The position numbers and the translations under genes are program-made. A stretch of 64,000 nucleotides of DNA from Planctomycetota bacterium (GTDB taxonomy: Bacteria > Planctomycetota > B15-G4 > SIAN01). Position 1 is the first letter of the stretch; every line of letters starts with the position of its first letter. The stretch covers positions 17,638-81,637 of the forward strand of contig SIAN01000018.1 of assembly GCA_009691715.1 (NCBI GenBank), given 5' to 3'. This document shows positions 53,622-62,037 of this stretch, piece after piece. The notes under the pieces are model-generated. The model saw nothing but the letters and a program-made list of their open reading frames with translations, was not told the DNA's origin and searched no databases.

Positions 53622-55976
53622 CTACTTGGCGGGCGCGGCGGGGACGAACTTGCCGAACTTCGCGACCCAGTACTTCGGCTCGACGCCGATGCCGAGGGCG
53701 CGGTGCTCGGAGTCGAGGATGTGGCGGTGGGCGGTGGCCATCTTGCACCACGCCTGCAGCGCCTGCCGCGCCGAGAACTTGCCGCGCAAGAACGCGATGC
53801 CGCCTTCCTTGTCGGTGCGCGGCGCAGGCAACGGCTGCGGGTCGGATTCCTTGTAGGTCTTGGCCGACTTGGCGAGGTCGGTCGCGGCGAGTTGCGCCGA
53901 CGTCGCCAGCTTCGCATCCCATGGCAACTGCGGGCGACCCAGCATTTCGCGATAGGCGTTCATGATCACCAGCAGTTCGAGCGCGTCGCCGTCGACGTCG
54001 CGCAGGCGCTGGTTCGCCGTGCGTAGATCACGATCGCGATCGATGCGCTCGCGCTCGCCGAGGTCGAGCGCGTAGTTGCGTACATGCACCTTGCTGCTAG
54101 AGCTCGGCAGCAGGCGCGTCGACAGCAGCTCGAACTGGTCGGGCAATGGCGCCTTCTGCGCCTGCAGCAGCGCGTCGATCGTCTGCACCTCGCGCACCAG
54201 TCGCGCGTAGCCATCGGAGAAGTTGACGATCGGCGCCGGCGCGCTGCCGAGCTCGCTCCCCCACTCCTTGCGCACGGCATCGACCAGACGATCGGCCTCC
54301 TTCTGCGCCTTCGCCATCTCATCGCCGCGCGAGACATCGGCCGACGCCTTCGGATCGAGCATGAAGTAGAGCTGCCGATCGAACAGATAGGCGAGCGCCA
54401 CCTCGCGCGCTGCGCGCAACGATTCGCACTTGGCGCGCACAGCGGCGAGTGCCGACTTCTCCGGCGCCGCGCCGAGTTGCGCGCCGATCGCGGCGACCCG
54501 CACGGTCAGCGGCGCGACCGCGGCGGCGCCGGCATCTCCGGCGGCGGCGACCATGTCGGCGAGGCGCGCGGCGAACGCGGCCGGCTTCGCAGCGTCGAGC
54601 GCGGCGAACGCGGCCACCAGCGCGGCAGGCGCCGCGGCGGTCTCGGCCGACTCCGTGGTCGCGGGCTTCGCAGGATCGGCTGGGCGATCGCCGGGAGGTT
54701 GCGGCTTCAAAGGCTTGGCGCCCTCGGCGTTCGGCGACCCGGCAGCGCGTTTCGGCGCGACGGCCAGCTCCTCGGCGAACGTCTCGTCGACTGGCGGCGG
54801 CAGCATGGTCGCCAGGTTCGCCGGTCGCGGATGGGCGTGCTTGCGCCGCGCCGCGATCCGGAACTCGTCGGGCACGCGCTCGGCGATGATCGCCTCGATC
54901 TCGTCGGCTTTTTCGAGCAGCGCGTACCAGGTCTCGGTGCCGCGAAAGCGGCCGATCGACTCCTCGACGCAATTACTGAGCGCGGCGGCGATGTTGCCCT
55001 TCGTCGCCAGCTTCTCGACGAACGCGAGGTGCGCCACGCCCGCCTTCTGCGTCAGGTCGTCGACCTCGGCGCGCTTCGCGTCGACCCGCGCGCGATCGGC
55101 ATTGCCCGTCGGACGCAAAGTCGACAACAGCCAGCGCGAGCGGGCGAACTCGTCGTTCTTCAGCAGCAGCGCGACGTTCGCGAAAACGACGTCGATCGCG
55201 GCGGACTCCTCGGCATTGTTCGGAGTGCTGCCTGAACCGCTGCCTGAACCGCTCCCCGAACCGCTCCCCGAACCGGCGCCGACGCCCGCCGCACGATCGC
55301 CCGCCCCGTTCGCGCGCTCTTCATCCGCCGTTTCGTCGCCCGATTCGGTGCCCGGCTCGCCGACGCCATCGCCGGTCAGCGGCTTGTCCGTGGTCTCCTT
55401 CGACGGCTTGTCGCCGCGATCGGCGATCTCAGCGCGGACGCGCTCGATCACCGGATCGAGCAGGCCCGCGTACCAACTCCACGCCAGCCCACCGCCCGCC
55501 GCCACCACCAGGAGCAGGACCAACCAACCCCACTTCCCCTCCTTCGGTTCCCCGCGGCGCGCCGCAACGCTCGCGATTCGCGACGCCTCGATGGCCCGCC
55601 GTGATTCCGCTCGCGGTGCCGTCGCGGCCGGCGCCGGCGCTGCCGCTGCCGAGCCGCGCGCGATGGCGGCTGGGCGCGGCGGCGAAGCGTCTGCCGATGG
55701 CGCGACGACAAGTTGGAATGCGCCGAGGTTTACGACATCGCCAGGATGAAGGAGCGCCGCCTTCGCCTTCTGCCCGTTCAGGAGAAAGCTCGAATCGTCG
55801 ACCGTCTCGACGGCAACGCCGTCAGCGCCCCAGACGACCTTTAGCGCGTACGCACCGACTTCCGCGTCGGGCAACACGACGTCGCAGTCGACAGCGCTGC
55901 CGATGCGCAGCGGTTCGCTGCCGAGCGCGAACGACTTGCGCCGCCCGCTGCGTGGATCGACCAGGATCAACTGCAT
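53622..55976 (-). CDS. FHA-domain membrane protein with C-terminal CAP-like domain
   Basis: A 784-residue protein. An FHA-like domain lies at residues 1-95 (LRIGSAVDCDVVLPDAEVGA, SSFLLNGQKAKAALL), although the canonical SxxH is absent. A basic linker and one membrane helix follow (WGWLVLLLVVAAGGGLAWSW). Then come a Gly-Ser run from a 12-base DNA repeat near 55240-55275, a long helical, Ala-rich region and, at the end, a CAP/SCP-like domain (LLVIMNAYREMLGRPQLPWD; HRHILDSEHRALGIGVEPKY; WVAKFGKF). CAP domains are secreted folds of varied function. The FHA part would be cytoplasmic and the rest periplasmic, so the protein could join phospho-signalling to the envelope. It overlaps the NRDE gene by ten bases. 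Confidence 0.78.
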   Translation of the reverse strand: MQLILVDPRSGRRKSFALGSEPLRIGSAVDCDVVLPDAEVGAYALKVVWGADGVAVETVDDSSFLLNGQKAKAALLHPGDVVNLGAFQLVVAPSADASPPRPAAIARGSAAAAPAPAATAPRAESRRAIEASRIASVAARRGEPKEGKWGWLVLLLVVAAGGGLAWSWYAGLLDPVIERVRAEIADRGDKPSKETTDKPLTGDGVGEPGTESGDETADEERANGAGDRAAGVGAGSGSGSGSGSGSGSGSTPNNAEESAAIDVVFANVALLLKNDEFARSRWLLSTLRPTGNADRARVDAKRAEVDDLTQKAGVAHLAFVEKLATKGNIAAALSNCVEESIGRFRGTETWYALLEKADEIEAIIAERVPDEFRIAARRKHAHPRPANLATMLPPPVDETFAEELAVAPKRAAGSPNAEGAKPLKPQPPGDRPADPAKPATTESAETAAAPAALVAAFAALDAAKPAAFAARLADMVAAAGDAGAAAVAPLTVRVAAIGAQLGAAPEKSALAAVRAKCESLRAAREVALAYLFDRQLYFMLDPKASADVSRGDEMAKAQKEADRLVDAVRKEWGSELGSAPAPIVNFSDGYARLVREVQTIDALLQAQKAPLPDQFELLSTRLLPSSSSKVHVRNYALDLGERERIDRDRDLRTANQRLRDVDGDALELLVIMNAYREMLGRPQLPWDAKLATSAQLAATDLAKSAKTYKESDPQPLPAPRTDKEGGIAFLRGKFSARQALQAWCKMATAHRHILDSEHRALGIGVEPKYWVAKFGKFVPAAPAK

Positions 55977-56782
55977 GGCAGATGGACCTCGCTCGCCGCC
56001 GCGCGCGCGCACGGCGCCCCCGCTTCGTACCTCATCGTCACCCCGTCCGGCCCGACTTCGACCGCCGTCACGCTGACGCTCGCGACCTCCGGGCGGTGCA
56101 GGCAGAACGACGCGAGCGCGCCGTCTTTCGCCGCCCCCACGTGCGAGCGATGCAGCTCCAGCTGCGATTCAAGCGACCGCTCGACGTCGCTGGCTGCTCG
56201 CCCCACTGCCAACCACGCCTCGAACTGCCGACGACGCTCCCGTGCAACACCCGCAGGATCGAACCCGTTCGACGTGCCGATCCACGGCGTCGTCCCGCGC
56301 TCCACCCGCAGTTTCGCACCGTCGAATCGCCAGTGGGTGATCGGCGTGCCGCGCGCGGCACGATCGGCGGCGCGCTCAGTGGCGCGCTCAACCAGTACCA
56401 GCTGGAACGGCCGGAACGGCAGCGCACGGTTCCGCGCGCGCTCGGCGAGCCGTGCGTCGACCGCGACCGCAACCGCATCGCCGCCGCCGTCGGCAGACTC
56501 GGACAGCAGTTCGAAAATCAGCGCGCCGCGGCTGCGAACGTCGGCCGGCTCGTTCCAACCTTCAGCGATCGCGTCGCCGTTCAGGATGCACCAGGTCCGA
56601 CCCTCCGCGTCCGCCACGATCCAGCTTCCACCCGCATCGCCATCGCGCGGCGCGACCACCGGCCCGGCAGGCGTTGCGGCGACCGCCGGCCCTCGACCCG
56701 GCAACCGCGTGCGCCGCTCGTCGCGGGTCATGACCAGCCGGTAGCCGGCGTTCGGACGGTCGACGATGGTCAGGGTGCACAT
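55967..56782 (-). CDS. NRDE/TANGO2-family protein
   Basis: A 271-residue protein starting MCTLTIVDRPNAGYRLVMTR. The N-terminal Cys after Met and the following DERRTR block (NRDE-type) define the family, related to N-terminal nucleophile hydrolases. Human TANGO2 has been linked to haem trafficking and lipid metabolism; bacterial roles are unclear. Choosing ATG 56782 puts Cys at position 2, as in the family, so the frame's upstream in-frame codons are not used. Probably cytoplasmic and co-transcribed with the FHA-CAP gene. Confidence 0.85.
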   Translation of the reverse strand: MCTLTIVDRPNAGYRLVMTRDERRTRLPGRGPAVAATPAGPVVAPRDGDAGGSWIVADAEGRTWCILNGDAIAEGWNEPADVRSRGALIFELLSESADGGGDAVAVAVDARLAERARNRALPFRPFQLVLVERATERAADRAARGTPITHWRFDGAKLRVERGTTPWIGTSNGFDPAGVARERRRQFEAWLAVGRAASDVERSLESQLELHRSHVGAAKDGALASFCLHRPEVASVSVTAVEVGPDGVTMRYEAGAPCARAAASEVHLPCS

Positions 56783-57022
56783 GCGGTCGGCGGGCACTCG
56801 GAATGAGATTCGGAGCGGGAGCGGCACCGCGCTTGCCGAGTCAGGTCGGCTCGCCGTCGGGAATCCACGGGGCGGGCCGTTCTAACCCAACCACCCAGTT
56901 CGAGATGTCCCGCGTGTCCCAGGACGATGCAGAACGCCCCGACTCGGAGCCTGATGCGGCCGCCTGCGGCGCGCCGTTCCAGGCGAGTCCTCCACTCGGG
57001 ACTGAATCTCGACAAGTCGATT

Positions 57023-57059
57023 TGCCGACCGCCATTCCCACACCGACCTTTGGTCGGCA
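57023..57059 (+). promoter_or_regulatory. Two alternative hairpins sharing one 3' arm, upstream of the barrel gene
   Basis: TGCCGACC (57023-57030) pairs perfectly with GGTCGGCA (57052-57059). CCGACC (57043-57048) can instead pair with the same GGTCGG (57052-57057) across a TTT loop. The two are mutually exclusive and end 18 bases before ATG 57078. This is the form of an attenuator or translational switch. The rest of the 56783-57077 gap shows no gene. Confidence 0.35.
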
Positions 57060-57077
57060 TTCCTCCCAGCCACACTA

Positions 57078-58171
57078 ATGGGTCGCGTAATGCGTCCGAA
57101 TTGCTGGTCCTTTGCCATCGCCGCGGTGCTGTTCGTCACAGCCACGCGCGAAGCGCTCGGCCAAGGCTGATGCGTCGTACGTCAAAGCGCGCCTGTGATT
57201 GGCGCGCAAGGAAGCCCGTACCTCCAGCCTGATAGTGGCTATTCGGCTTCGGCTGGCGCTACCAGTATTCGGATCGCCACTTCACCGGCACGTCCGAGGA
57301 AGAGGACCGTGACCACGACAACTCGCAGGTGAAGAACACGATCCACCAGCTGAACCTATCGATGACGTACGGCTGGGACGAGCAGACTGACCTGACGTTC
57401 AACCTGCCGTACTTCATGAACGAGCGGTCGTCGAGCGCCGGCAGCGCCGACCCCGGCGCTCGGCGCTACCAGGCCGCGCACGGGATCGGTGACGTGTCGA
57501 TCATCGCGCGACGCTGGCTGTTCGACACGAAAGAGAGCCTGACGGAGAACATCGGCATCGGCCTCGGGATCGAACTCCCGACCGGTGACGACAACGTCCA
57601 GGAGTCGCGGAAGTTCTCTGAAGACATCGACAACGACGGCGACCTCGACAACTACATCAAGGCGTCGACCGCCGACCAATCGATCCAGCCGGGCGACGGC
57701 GGCTTCGGCTTGATCGTCGATGCCCAGTGGTTCAAGTCGTTCGGCAACTGGACGCCCTACGTGTACGGCGGTTGGACCTTCACGCCGCAGGGAGAGAGCG
57801 GCGTGCTGACCGGCCGCAGCAAGGAGAGCGAGGACGTGATGTCCATCGCCGACAACTACATGGCGCGCATCGGCACGATGTACGCCATCGAGAGCATGCA
57901 GGGCCTGTCGGTCGGCATCGGCGGACGCATGGAAGGCGTGCCGAACCATGACCCGTGGGGCAAGGACCACGGTTTCCGCCGTCCCGGTTACGCGGTCTCG
58001 ATCGAGCCCAGCGTGGTGCTGGCGCGCAACAAGGACGTCTTCTCGCTGTCGGTCCCGATCGCGCAGATCCGCAACCGCCTGCGCAGCGATGCCGACCAGC
58101 GCTTCGGCGGCCACGGTGATGCGGCGTTCGCCGACTACGTGTTGATCTTCAACTGGTCGCGGCGGCTCTGA
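57078..58171 (+). pseudogene. Outer-membrane barrel-type protein, in-frame TGA plus frameshift near the N-terminus
   Basis: ATG 57078 starts a signal peptide (CWSFAIAAVLFVTATREALG) followed by QG and TGA (codon 31, 57168-57170), then CVVRQSAPVIGAQGSPYLQP in the same frame. Near 57238 the frame changes and the body continues: FGFGWRYQYSDRHFTGTSEE, then a long barrel-type region to RRL at 58171. One added base would give 365 codons. Conserved-looking blocks (RHFTGTSEE; QPGDGGFGLIV; FRRPGYAVSIEP; GDAAFADYVLIFNWS) fit an uncharacterised outer-membrane family common in planctomycetes, from memory. If the damage is real, only a 280-residue fragment from GTG 57329 could be made, without a signal peptide. 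Confidence 0.68.
57168..57207 (+). promoter_or_regulatory. Stem-loop 23 bases after an in-frame TGA
   Basis: After TGA 57168-57170, GCGCGCC (57187-57193) pairs perfectly with GGCGCGC (57201-57207). The loop is TGTGATT, with G at its second position, beginning 23 bases past the TGA. This fits the loose bacterial SECIS pattern, but the gene also carries a frameshift 70 bases later that selenocysteine would not explain. Confidence 0.25.
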
Positions 58172-58212
58172 ACGAGTGACCTGCGTGCGCAGCTGAGTAG
58201 CATCGGCCGCCG

Positions 58213-60774
58213 ATGAAACCGTCGGCTGCCGTTCGAAAGAGACTCGTGGGCCCGGATCGCTCGCAAGGGGTGATCCGGGCCATTTTCTTCGCTTCGGGTG
58301 CCGCCGCGCTCGCACAGGAAGTGCTGTGGATGCGGCGCTTCACCGGGTTGCTCGGCGCGACCGCGCCGGCGGCGGCGGCGACGCTGGCGGGGGTATTCCT
58401 CGGACTCGCGCTTGGCGGATTCCTGGCGGCCCGTTTCGCCGCGCGCGTGCAGCATCCGCTGCGCGCCTATGGGCGACTCGAACTGGTGGCGGCGCTCGGC
58501 GCGCTACTGGTGCTGCCGCTGCTCGAAGGCGGCGCGGCGCTGCTGCCGTCGATCCGCGGCGCGCTCGACGGCTCACCCTTCATCGCGCGTCTGCTCGAGA
58601 CCCTGCTCGCGGCCCTGATCGTGCTGCTGCCGGCGACCTGCATGGGCGCGACACTGCCGGTCGTCGCGCCAGCGCTTGGCGCAGGCGGCGGGCGGACGCT
58701 CTACGCGTGGAACCTGTTCGGTTCGGTGGCGGGATCGCTGGCAGTGCCGTTCCTGCTGCTGCCGCATCTCGGAGTGACCGGCAGCTACTTCGTGGCGGTG
58801 GCGATCAGCGCGCTGGCGGGCGGCGTGGCATTGCGAGTGGCGCGTCGCGTCGTGACGACGGCGACACCAGCGCCGACGGCGACACCAGCGGCGCGTTCCA
58901 ACGATCGTCGTGACACCGGCGATTCGCTTCCAGCCGGCGCGCTCGGCTTCGCGTCGGGTGCGCTGCTGCTCGGGCTCGAGTCGGCCTATGTCCGCCTGTT
59001 CGCACAGGTGCACGAGAGCTCGCTGCACGCGTTCTCCGCCGTGCTCGCCGCGTTCCTGCTGGCGTTGGCGCTCGGTTCCTTGCTGGCGCAGTTCCTCGCG
59101 CGGCGCCGAATCGACCGCGGCGTCGCGCTCGCGCTGTGCTGGCTCGCATCCGCAGCTCTGCTGGCAGTCGTGCCGCAACTGTTCCATGAGCTCACCGAAG
59201 GCTTGGCGCCGCTTCGTGGCAACAGCAACAAACGCCTCACCTCGCTGTTGTGGCTCGCGGCGCTGCTGCTGGTACCGCCGGTCGCGCTGGCGGGAGCGGG
59301 CCTGCCGCTGCTGCTCGGTCCGCTGCAAGTCGCGCCGGATCGCGCGCGTCTCGGCACGCTCCTCGGCTGGAACACGATCGGCTCGATGGTCGGGCCGCTG
59401 ATCGTCACCTTCGGCCTGTTTCCAACCGTCGGGCTGTTCACGAGCTTCGCCGGCGCCGCCATCGTGCTGGTCGTCGTCGCCGGCACCGTGCTGCGCCGTC
59501 GCGTCGAGTCCGCGTGGCAGAGCCGCGCGAGCTTGCTGACGATCCTGCTGCTCGCCGCAACCATCGGACTCGCATTCCGGCCGCCGCCGCGCGTCCACCT
59601 TGACGCCAAGGCCGGCGAGTCGCTGGTCGAGCTGGTCGAAGGGCCGCTCTGCATCGCCGCGACGATCGCCCATCCGGTTTCCGGCGCAGCAGAAGGCGGC
59701 GGCGCAGCAGGGGCCGGTGGCGACCGCGCGTCCTCCTTCAGCCTCAAGATCGACAACCACTACACGCTCGGCGGCACCTTGGCGACCGGAGATCTGCGCC
59801 AGCTCGGCCACCTCCCACTCTTGCTCCATCCGCGTCCGCGGCGAGTCGCGTTCCTCGGTCTCGGCACTGCGATCACTGCGGGCGCCGCAACCCTGCACCC
59901 GGTCGACACCATCGATCTGGTCGAGCTCCTGCCGGAGACCATCGGTCTCGCGCGCCGCCACTTCGCCGACGCAAACCTCCACGTGTTCGACGATCCACGC
60001 GCGCGACTGCACGTCGACGATGCGCGCACTTTCCTGCGCGGACAGCGCGGAGCGTTCGACGTTCTGGTGGGCGACCTGGTGGTGCCGTGGCGCGCCGGCG
60101 AGTCGGCGCTCTACACCCGCGAGCACTTCGAGCAGGCGCGCGCCGCGTTGGCCGAGGGCGGGCTCTACTGCCAGTGGATCCCCGCCGATCAACTGCGTCG
60201 CGAGCAGCTCGATTCGATCATTGCCACGTTCCTGGATGTCTTCCCGCGCGCGACGCTCTGGCGCGGCGACTTCTTTTCCGCGTTGCCCACACTCGGCCTG
60301 ATCGGCCACACGGTCGATATCGATCCGATCGCGGTCGCGTCACGCGCAGCGAGGCTGGCGCCCGGCCTCGACGCCGCGAGCCCCTACCTCATGCACCATG
60401 CCGGCGTCTGGCTCAACTGCATCGGAGCGCTCGATCCGAAGGCGCCGCGCTGGCTCGAGTCGCGCCGCCACACCAGCGACTCGCCGTGGCTCGAGCTCGC
60501 CGGCCCCGAACGCGGCAGCGGCAAGGACGCGACGACGCTGATCGGGCACGCGCTCGATCCGTTGCTGGCGCGAGCCGCCGCGACGCCCTTGGTCGGCACT
60601 CCGCTGGCCACCTTGGGGCCCGAGGAACTCGAATGGCGGCGCGCTGGAGCGGACCTCTGGCGCACCTCGCTGCTGATGCACGACGGGAAGGGCGCCGAAG
60701 CGCGCACGCTGTGGATCGCGACGCTCGAGCAGCTCCCGCAACCGCTGCGCGACGCGGTCTTGGGTCCGCGCTGA
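58213..60774 (+). CDS. Membrane-bound spermidine-synthase-like protein
   Basis: An 853-residue fusion. About the first 480 residues are 12-14 hydrophobic helices of the type found in fused spermidine-synthase/transporter proteins (FASGAAALAQEVLWMRRFTG opens the family). The C-terminal half is a SpeE-like Rossmann domain: FLGLGTAITAGAATLHPVDT, VELLPETIGLARRHFAD, LHVDDARTFLRGQRGAFDVL, and ALYTREHFEQARAALAEGGL. True spermidine synthases carry a GGGDG-type loop; LGLGTA here suggests a different aminopropyl or methyl-type substrate. Location is the inner membrane with the enzyme domain in the cytoplasm. It is convergent with the FIST gene, nine bases apart. Confidence 0.85.
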   Translation: MKPSAAVRKRLVGPDRSQGVIRAIFFASGAAALAQEVLWMRRFTGLLGATAPAAAATLAGVFLGLALGGFLAARFAARVQHPLRAYGRLELVAALGALLVLPLLEGGAALLPSIRGALDGSPFIARLLETLLAALIVLLPATCMGATLPVVAPALGAGGGRTLYAWNLFGSVAGSLAVPFLLLPHLGVTGSYFVAVAISALAGGVALRVARRVVTTATPAPTATPAARSNDRRDTGDSLPAGALGFASGALLLGLESAYVRLFAQVHESSLHAFSAVLAAFLLALALGSLLAQFLARRRIDRGVALALCWLASAALLAVVPQLFHELTEGLAPLRGNSNKRLTSLLWLAALLLVPPVALAGAGLPLLLGPLQVAPDRARLGTLLGWNTIGSMVGPLIVTFGLFPTVGLFTSFAGAAIVLVVVAGTVLRRRVESAWQSRASLLTILLLAATIGLAFRPPPRVHLDAKAGESLVELVEGPLCIAATIAHPVSGAAEGGGAAGAGGDRASSFSLKIDNHYTLGGTLATGDLRQLGHLPLLLHPRPRRVAFLGLGTAITAGAATLHPVDTIDLVELLPETIGLARRHFADANLHVFDDPRARLHVDDARTFLRGQRGAFDVLVGDLVVPWRAGESALYTREHFEQARAALAEGGLYCQWIPADQLRREQLDSIIATFLDVFPRATLWRGDFFSALPTLGLIGHTVDIDPIAVASRAARLAPGLDAASPYLMHHAGVWLNCIGALDPKAPRWLESRRHTSDSPWLELAGPERGSGKDATTLIGHALDPLLARAAATPLVGTPLATLGPEELEWRRAGADLWRTSLLMHDGKGAEARTLWIATLEQLPQPLRDAVLGPR

Positions 60775-60783
60775 GCCGCCGCG

Positions 60784-61971
60784 CTACTCCGCGTCGAACA
60801 GCGCAACCGACGCAGTGAAGCCGTGCAGGAAGTTGCGCCCGCCGACGGGGCCGATCTCTCCGGCACAGAAGAAGCCGGCGGCAGGCAGCGGGCCGGCGTG
60901 CTGCTGAAGTGCGCCGGCGTCGTGGTCGGGCGAGTGGAAGAAGCGCGCGCCGCGGCCGTTGCAGGTGAACAGCAACGCGCCACCCGGCGCGCCGCCCGCC
61001 TTCGCACCGTCGAGCAGGTGGCGCAAGTCTTCGTCGGCCGAGGCCGCGTCGCGCACGTGGAAGCGCACCGTGCGCCCGCGCCGCGCGAGGTCGCCAAGGT
61101 GCAAGAACCCGCTCTTCGAGTCGATGCCGGTCATGTTGCGAATCAGGAAATCGCCGCGCTGCGGCTGGCTGATCCGCTCGTCGATGACTTGGCCCAGATG
61201 CAGACCACCGCTCTTCAGGGCCTTGCTCAGCAGCACCTTTTCTTCGGCGACCGCCTCCTCGAACATCGACTTCAACTGCTCGAGCGGCGGCTTGCCCGCA
61301 AGCTCCTCGACCACGTTTTCATTCGCCCGAGTGATCACCATCGAGCGCCCGATCGGACGGCACCCCTGCGACACGACGTGCCGCACCGTGATGCCGCGCA
61401 ACACCGCCCCGACCGCACCTTCATGCCGGCAGTCGTCGTCGAGGAAGAGCGCGTTCGTGCCCGGCCCCTGCCCGCCGCTCGCCATCCCGCCCATCACCTT
61501 CATGCCCGGCATGCCGTCGTTCAGCGTCTGCAGGAAGTGATCGGCCGGGAACGAATAGGGCTCACCGAGCAGCAGCAGCGAAACCGGCCCGCCACGCTCG
61601 GGCGCGCTGCCGGCGCCAGGAAAACCGCGGATGTGGAGCGTGCTTCCGTCCTGCTCGACATCGAGCCCGAACGCCTCGACTTCGCCCTCCTCGAAGCTCG
61701 CCAGCCACACCGCCAGGCACGGGCCATCCTCGACCTCGCGCCCATTGCCGACGATCGTGTCGCCCGAGCAGCCGAGCAACCGGTCGGCGGCGACCCGCGC
61801 CCGCACCATCCGCGCGACGCGGTCGAATCCGTCCTTGTGCTCATGCGAGACGAACAGCACGCAGAGGCTCGGGCGCGCGCCGCCCAGAGGGACGAGCGCC
61901 GCGGCGCACGCCTGCTCCACGGCGGCATCGAGATCGGAATTGGTCGAGAAGGCAGCGCCGAATCTGTTCAT
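60784..61971 (-). CDS. FIST-domain sensory protein
   Basis: A 395-residue soluble protein. FIST_N begins CAAALVPLGGARPSLCVLFV and includes LLGCSGDTIVGNGREVEDG; FIST_C includes FLIRNMTGIDSKSGFLHLGD and ALLFTCNGRGARFF, then GFFCAGEIGPVGGRNFLHGF. Paired FIST_N and FIST_C domains bind small ligands, perhaps amino acids, and often stand near kinases or cyclic-di-GMP enzymes. Here the gene has no such neighbour and no fused output domain. No signal peptide is visible. Confidence 0.9.
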   Translation of the reverse strand: MNRFGAAFSTNSDLDAAVEQACAAALVPLGGARPSLCVLFVSHEHKDGFDRVARMVRARVAADRLLGCSGDTIVGNGREVEDGPCLAVWLASFEEGEVEAFGLDVEQDGSTLHIRGFPGAGSAPERGGPVSLLLLGEPYSFPADHFLQTLNDGMPGMKVMGGMASGGQGPGTNALFLDDDCRHEGAVGAVLRGITVRHVVSQGCRPIGRSMVITRANENVVEELAGKPPLEQLKSMFEEAVAEEKVLLSKALKSGGLHLGQVIDERISQPQRGDFLIRNMTGIDSKSGFLHLGDLARRGRTVRFHVRDAASADEDLRHLLDGAKAGGAPGGALLFTCNGRGARFFHSPDHDAGALQQHAGPLPAAGFFCAGEIGPVGGRNFLHGFTASVALFDAE

Positions 61972-62037
61972 GGGCGGAGCAGGCTACAGCGAAACGGCGG
62001 CGGCCGGCCCATGTTGAAACGCTCGGTGTCGCGAGGA

